Shown here in pieces: positions 60,120-64,000 of a stretch of DNA of 64,000 nt. The DNA comes from Sphingomonas zeae (lineage in GTDB: Bacteria; Pseudomonadota; Alphaproteobacteria; Sphingomonadales; Sphingomonadaceae). The notes beneath the pieces are model-generated. The model was not told the DNA's origin and made no database searches. It saw nothing but the letters and a program-made list of their open reading frames with translations. Both the position numbers and the translations under genes were made by a program. The stretch covers positions 62,001-126,000 of the forward strand of contig NZ_JACIFA010000010.1 in NCBI RefSeq assembly GCF_014197135.1, given 5' to 3'. Position 1 is the stretch's first letter; every line of letters starts with the position of its first letter.

Positions 60120-60539
60120 ATGATGAAGCCGGTGATGATTGGGCAGCTCGCCAGCGAGACGTCGACAAAAGTGACGACGATCCGGTTTTATGAGTCGATC
60201 GGGTTGCTGCGCTCCGCCCCGCGCACGGCGTCGGGCCGTAGAACCTATGATGCCAGCGACATCGAGCGTTTGCACTTCATCCGCAACGGTCGCCGGCTCG
60301 GCTTTTCGGTCGACGAAATACGATCGTTGATGGGGCTGGCGCAGAACCCGGACCAGGATTGTGGTGCCGCCTCAGCTATCGCTGCTCAGCACCTCAAGGA
60401 TGTTGAGGAGAGGCTGGCGCAACTCGCGGTGTTGCGGGATGAGTTGGCAATGCTCAGCCAGAGCTGCACCAAGGCGCGCATGGCCGATTGTCGGATCATG
60501 AAGGCGATCGGCAAAGGCCACCCTCAAGCCGATCAGTAA
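60120..60539 (+). CDS. MerR-family metal-responsive regulator (ZntR/CadR-like)
   Basis: A 139-aa MerR protein with winged helix (TKVTTIRFYESIGLLRSAPR), a dimer helix, and Cys81, Cys116 and Cys124 as candidate metal ligands. The C-terminal loop (CTKARMADCRIMKAIGKGHP) resembles ZntR/CadR/PbrR rather than MerR. It is divergent from the CDF gene and likely activates it. Its 3' end overlaps the end of the convergent protease gene by 7 bp. Confidence 0.88.
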   Translation: MMKPVMIGQLASETSTKVTTIRFYESIGLLRSAPRTASGRRTYDASDIERLHFIRNGRRLGFSVDEIRSLMGLAQNPDQDCGAASAIAAQHLKDVEERLAQLAVLRDELAMLSQSCTKARMADCRIMKAIGKGHPQADQ

Positions 60540-61735
60540 TAGTCGGCTAGCCTGAGGTCGCGCACATCACCCGAGGCTATCGTCAGCTTTACGAGGGTGC
60601 CAGCAGGCCGGGAGCGCACTTGCCAGAGCTCCCCACGCGTATAGTTCGCATCGATCGAATGGCCGTTCACCGCCACGATCCGGTCGCCAACCGCCCAGCC
60701 AGCCTTTTCCGCGGGACTGTTCGCCGCCACATGAACGACGGTGAGCGCCGTTGGTGAGGCTGCGAGGCCAAGGCCGCTACGGTCCTTCAGCATCGGCAGG
60801 CGACGACGAGGACCGAGTGGCCGGAGCCACACGAATCCGGCGGTCACGTCGAACACCACGTCGAATTGAGCGATCAGCGGTAGGCCGACATTGCCAACCG
60901 TGCTGGTGGAGAGCCAAGCTCTCATCCCGAGTGTGGGGACGTTCGAGACGCCAAGCCCTTCAATGTTGATGTTCTGGGTTGTGAAAGCATCGTTGACCCG
61001 CACGCCATCGACGCCGCCGATCGCCGCGGTCGAGACGAGCTTCCCGTTCAACAGCCCTTGATCGCGGGCATAGGCCGACGAGAGCATCAGCGCGGCCGAG
61101 CTGCCAAGATCGATCATCAAGGGCACGGGAGACAGGCCCTCGACGGAGGCCCGGATGAACAGCTCCTGCTTGGCACCGCGTCCGAGCGCGACAGCGCGCC
61201 AGTCGGGGCCGGCGAGAAACGTGCCTGACTTGACGACCGCCATACGCCTGTTCGCGAAATCGAGCGCGATGCAGCTGCCCGTGAACATATCGGCACCGAG
61301 GAGAACGTCGATCGGTCGTCCGAAGGCCGCCGACACTGAACTCAGATCACCAACAACGGCAAAGGGTAAGCGACGGGTTTCGCGGGCGAGCTGTACGTCG
61401 ATGTCGCGGACCAGCAGCACCGGGGCCTTGGCGCTCAGCCCGCTAATCATGCGCCGCTCACCATTGTTCAAGCCGAGCTTCGTCGCGAGCGCCGTGCTCA
61501 TGATCGACGCGCCGCTGCCACTGTCGAGCACCGCCCGCGCCGGCACTCCGCGCACTTGTGCCGAAACAAGGAGGGTATCACCCGTGCCGACTTCCAGCGG
61601 CTCCCATTCGAGGTGAGCCGCGCCGAAGTTCCACGAGGCCGCAGACCGGGAAGTCTGTCGCGCGAGCGTTGGAGAACCGAGCACCAAGCCGGTTCCACAG
61701 GCCACCAGCCGCGCCACTAATGAGCGTCGAGACAT
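60533..61735 (-). CDS. Retropepsin-like aspartyl protease with C-terminal PDZ domain
   Basis: A 400-aa exported protein: signal-like N-terminus (to about residue 27), two retropepsin-like halves with active-site motifs VLDSGSGAS (Asp71) and MIDLGSSAA (Asp209), and a PDZ domain at about 330-400 (GLGLAASPTALTVVHVAANS). It should be a periplasmic protease or peptide-binding protein. A MerR-type promoter upstream suggests metal induction, which I have not seen described for this family. Confidence 0.8.
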   Translation of the reverse strand: MSRRSLVARLVACGTGLVLGSPTLARQTSRSAASWNFGAAHLEWEPLEVGTGDTLLVSAQVRGVPARAVLDSGSGASIMSTALATKLGLNNGERRMISGLSAKAPVLLVRDIDVQLARETRRLPFAVVGDLSSVSAAFGRPIDVLLGADMFTGSCIALDFANRRMAVVKSGTFLAGPDWRAVALGRGAKQELFIRASVEGLSPVPLMIDLGSSAALMLSSAYARDQGLLNGKLVSTAAIGGVDGVRVNDAFTTQNINIEGLGVSNVPTLGMRAWLSTSTVGNVGLPLIAQFDVVFDVTAGFVWLRPLGPRRRLPMLKDRSGLGLAASPTALTVVHVAANSPAEKAGWAVGDRIVAVNGHSIDANYTRGELWQVRSRPAGTLVKLTIASGDVRDLRLADYY

Positions 61736-61812
61736 ACCGATTGCTTCAACACGGGCCGTCAAAAAGCCACCTCCAGCCCCCCGTCCGCAGGAGAGCAAAT
61801 TGCGGTTACATG

Positions 61813-61827
61813 CTCTAGCAACTGGAG
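61813..61827. promoter_or_regulatory. MerR-family operator upstream of the aspartyl protease gene
   Basis: CTCTAG-CAA-CTGGAG dyad. On the minus strand it reads CTCCAGTTGCTAGAG inside a 19-bp spacer between TTGCTC and TAACCG, like PbrR/ZntR-controlled promoters. It lies 78 bp upstream of the protease ATG. Confidence 0.7.
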
Positions 61828-61997
61828 GAGCAAGGGTTTTTGAAGCGCCCGAAATGCTATCCTGTTCAAATGCCCTCTCGAAAATGAGCAGTTGAGGCAG
61901 GTCAGGAACCGGTCGAATAAGACCGAAGTAGGCAATTTCGCTTGCGCGACCTTGGCGAGCAGGACCCCAGTTCACGAAGAAACGTGAAGCTATCGCC

Positions 61998-62219
61998 TCA
62001 CCCGCAGCAGCCCGCCACAGTCCCGTTTGCTTTCGCTTCCTGGATCGGAGGGCATGGGACATCGCCAAATGAGCAGAACACGCAGCAGTCGCCAGCCAGG
62101 GGCCGCAGCACCACCGCGCAATGCCGGCAATCATAGAAGAATTGGCAGGCGTTGGTGGGCATCCTTTCGGTGGCCACCCCGCCGCATTTGGGACAGGTCA
62201 GGGTTGAGGTGAGCTGCAT
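61998..62219 (-). CDS. GDCCVxC-domain small protein of mer operons
   Basis: A 73-aa cysteine-rich protein with TCPKCGG (Cys9, Cys12), YDCRHC (Cys31, Cys34) and the signature GDCCVFCSFGDVPCPP (from residue 43). GDCCVxC proteins accompany merT and related transport genes; a selenocysteine form exists in some bacteria, but here all are Cys. It may hand metal between carriers. Its ATG overlaps the merT TGA. Confidence 0.85.
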   Translation of the reverse strand: MQLTSTLTCPKCGGVATERMPTNACQFFYDCRHCAVVLRPLAGDCCVFCSFGDVPCPPIQEAKANGTVAGCCG

Positions 62220-62635
62220 CAGGAAAGCGCGTTCATCAGCGGCGCTTCTAGGAGGTCCCAGGCGAACGCGATAAGCGTCAGAACCGTTCCGATCGCGAGC
62301 AGGATAGGTGTCGCGCGCGAGGGCAGCGGCATTGTGCAGGACCGGTCCCCAGCACAGGACCTCCGCCGCTGCGCGTAGGCCCACCACCCAGCAGCCAAGC
62401 CGATGAGGGAGGTCGCCGTTAGCGGCCACCGTAGTGGTATCAGCGCGGCGAAGTTGCTGGACAGGCCCGCCCCCAGGCCGAGCGCCGCGAGTGCGAGGGG
62501 CAGGACGCAGCATGACGCCGCAGCTAGAACAGCGGCTAAGCTCGCAAGCGCGCCGAGGGCGGATAGCCCCGTGTCGGCGCGACGTCGTGACGTTGGTGCG
62601 CCTAGGGGTTCACGCGGGATGGTCTCTTGGTTCAT
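62219..62635 (-). CDS. merT: MerT mercuric ion transporter (second mer locus)
   Basis: A 138-aa MerT with Cys42-Cys43 in LAAASCCVLPLALAALGLGA and a loop pair SCAGDRSC. It has three or four transmembrane helices. It lacks merP and merA partners here; it might supply Hg(II) to the merA of the transposon, or the locus may be truncated. It is divergent from merR. Confidence 0.9.
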   Translation of the reverse strand: MNQETIPREPLGAPTSRRRADTGLSALGALASLAAVLAAASCCVLPLALAALGLGAGLSSNFAALIPLRWPLTATSLIGLAAGWWAYAQRRRSCAGDRSCTMPLPSRATPILLAIGTVLTLIAFAWDLLEAPLMNALS

Positions 62636-62668
62636 CTATCGCCTCTAGCGGGTTAGCCCGTTATGCAT

Positions 62669-62685
62669 CCTGTAGTGACTACAGG
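62669..62685. promoter_or_regulatory. MerR operator of the second mer locus
   Basis: CCTGTAG-TGA-CTACAGG is a perfect 7-3-7 palindrome. On the merT side it lies in a 19-bp spacer between TTGCTC and CATAAC. Confidence 0.85.
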
Positions 62686-62697
62686 AGCAAGCAATAT

Positions 62698-63114
62698 ATG
62701 CGCGTTGAGGAAAGCATCACGATCGGCGAGCTGTCTCGCCGGACTGGCGTGAATATCGAGACGATCCGGTACTTCGAGCGCGTTGGTGTTCTCGCAACGC
62801 CACCCCGCACAAGCGGCGGGCGGCGGGTATATGGGACCGGTCACGTCCGCGCACTTGGGTTCGTCCGTCGCGCGCGCGAACTCGGCTTCTCCCCGGCCGA
62901 GGTGCGCGCGATCCTGTCTCTTGGCGGTTCTGCGCAGGCGTCATGCAGTGAGGTCCGCGAGATCGCGGCTCACCATCTAGAGCGTGTGCGCGCTAAGATG
63001 GAGGATCTGGCGCAACTAGAAAGCCTGCTGGCTGCGACCATCGACCGTTGCGAAGGCGACGGGGCGGCGAGGTGCGCCGTGATCGACTTGCTGAACCAAC
63101 ATTCGACTGCGTAG
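62698..63114 (+). CDS. merR: MerR mercury-responsive regulator (second mer locus)
   Basis: A 138-aa MerR with winged helix (RTGVNIETIRYFERVGVLAT) and the classical Hg(II) triad at Cys83, Cys118 and Cys126, the same positions as the transposon MerR. The two proteins are otherwise clearly different, so this locus was acquired separately. It activates the divergent merT operon. Confidence 0.93.
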   Translation: MRVEESITIGELSRRTGVNIETIRYFERVGVLATPPRTSGGRRVYGTGHVRALGFVRRARELGFSPAEVRAILSLGGSAQASCSEVREIAAHHLERVRAKMEDLAQLESLLAATIDRCEGDGAARCAVIDLLNQHSTA

Positions 63115-63187
63115 ATGTCGCATCGCACCCCGTACTCGCGCAAACGGTCGATAACGGAGCCGATCACCATCACCACGGCACGCGGCC

Positions 63188-64000
63188 CTAGCCACCTATG
63201 TGGACGTTGCGCATCACGAAGCCGCTTTTCGGAAGCGCTGGCAGCCTGGCGAAATCGATGCTCAGGTCTTGGTCCGGTACGTCATAGCGCATCGCGTTGA
63301 CGAGGAGGTGTGCCGCCACCTTCATGATCGCGAGGACGATCCATTCGCCGGGACAGCGATGGCCGAGATAGTGATCGCCGCCGCCCTGCGGAATGAAGTT
63401 GAAGGAGTCTTCGTCCCAAGCCCTGAAACGCTCAGGGCGAAACTCCTGGGGGTCGGCCCAGGTCGCTGCGTCGTGATTGCTCCCATAAAGGTCTAGCACC
63501 ACTTGACGCCCTTCCGGAAAGGCCATCCCCTCCCACTCGAAATCTTGGCTCGCGCGCGCCACCACAGCGGGAAAGAAGGGATAGAATCGGCGGACCTCTT
63601 GGACGAAGAGCTCGGCATAGTCCGGCTGCTGAACCAAGGCCGCCCTGATCCCTGAACAGGTTTGCAGCGCGTGGGCGACGAAGGTGATGTACACTGCGAT
63701 CGCGACGGTCGGGCGAAGGACATTTACCAGTTCGACCGCTGCGACGTGCGGCGAAAGAAGATCGTCGTGCCGGTCGCGATGCCAGGCTATCGCGTAAGCC
63801 GCGGTCCCCGAGCCCGAGCCGATGCTCCCGGCCCGAATGCCTTCAATGATCCGCTTCGCCCATGCGTCGACGCGACGACGGGCCAGCCGTGACCAAAGAT
63901 GCCTTGGGCTCGCCGAGCCGGCGGCGTCGAACAGCGCCCGCAGCTCGCCCGCGCGGTTGCCGGCTTCATCGTCCGGAAGAGGAACTCCCGCCCAAGCGCA
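63188..64000 (-). CDS. CYP152-like cytochrome P450 peroxygenase (partial, runs off the right edge)
   Basis: An open frame of 271 codons enters from the right edge (CAWAGVPLPDDEAGNRAGEL...) and ends at 63188. The heme-thiolate loop is FNFIPQGGGDHYLGHRCPGE with Cys ligand in GHRCPGE, and EVRRFYPFF is the K-helix ExxR equivalent. The long insertion in the heme loop and the AHALQT I-helix region lacking an acid-alcohol pair fit CYP152 fatty-acid peroxygenases (P450-SPalpha type), which use H2O2. The start is outside the window. Confidence 0.88.
   Translation of the reverse strand, partial: CAWAGVPLPDDEAGNRAGELRALFDAAGSASPRHLWSRLARRRVDAWAKRIIEGIRAGSIGSGSGTAAYAIAWHRDRHDDLLSPHVAAVELVNVLRPTVAIAVYITFVAHALQTCSGIRAALVQQPDYAELFVQEVRRFYPFFPAVVARASQDFEWEGMAFPEGRQVVLDLYGSNHDAATWADPQEFRPERFRAWDEDSFNFIPQGGGDHYLGHRCPGEWIVLAIMKVAAHLLVNAMRYDVPDQDLSIDFARLPALPKSGFVMRNVHIGG

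Overview
The window looks like accessory DNA, most likely a conjugative plasmid or megaplasmid, from an alphaproteobacterium of the Sphingomonadales type. The evidence is a high G+C content throughout, a TrbM-VirB1-B2-B3-B4 mating-pair cluster, a ParB-like plasmid maintenance gene with parS-like palindromes, Tn3-family transposons and a CYP152-like peroxygenase P450. No chromosomal housekeeping block is visible. There is no convincing replication initiator, no rRNA, no intact tRNA and no CRISPR array.

Left end (1-9540): virB4 (cut by the window edge), virB3, virB2, virB1 and trbM lie on the minus strand. A LuxR-type regulator and a 15-bp palindrome sit upstream, suggesting control of conjugation by a quorum-sensing-type factor. 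A small operon with two unknown proteins and an HU-like protein follows, then a complete arsenic operon (arsR-arsC-arsB-arsN2-arsH) with a dyad operator. 9646-16252 is a Tn3-family mercury transposon: tnpA, merA, merP, merT, divergent merR, and tnpR, bounded by imperfect 49-bp inverted repeats.

Middle (16253-36600): plasmid backbone and defence-like genes, interrupted by a metal-efflux operon. There is a winged-helix protein with nested palindromes, and an AbiF/Abi_2 (HEPN) abortive-infection gene. Next come an RcnR/CsoR-type regulator with two G/C-tract operators and an MFS exporter, followed by a CzcCBA-type RND operon with HupE and small accessory proteins. The backbone then continues with a large ParB-like protein, small plasmid genes with duplicated structured leaders, an HNH nuclease, a Fic protein with a probable antitoxin, decayed genes (SRAP peptidase, tRNA-Leu-like remnant) and an orphan fliE.

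36600-45400: a Tn3-family transposon with perfect 38-bp ends (37152-43572) carries a sulfide/persulfide-detoxification cassette: TauE-like permease, rhodanese-DUF2892, BigR-type repressor and a metallo-beta-lactamase sulfur dioxygenase. It abuts a dead, 5'-truncated Tn5393-like transposase.

Right end (45400-64000): a co-oriented run of eleven genes, about 12 kb, combines CzcI/C/B/A, an SRPBCC protein, two lipoproteins, a ZIP transporter, a CDF transporter, a P1B-4 ATPase (SPC and HEGST motifs) and a HAD phosphatase. It is followed by an FTR1 permease fused to a cytochrome c domain, a second CDF with a divergent MerR-type regulator, an aspartyl protease-PDZ protein behind a MerR-type promoter, and a merA-less mer cluster (GDCCVxC protein, merT, merR). 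The window ends in the P450. Taken together this is a multi-metal resistance island (As, Hg, probably Ni/Co and Zn/Cd/Co, possibly Fe) plus sulfide detoxification on a transmissible backbone.
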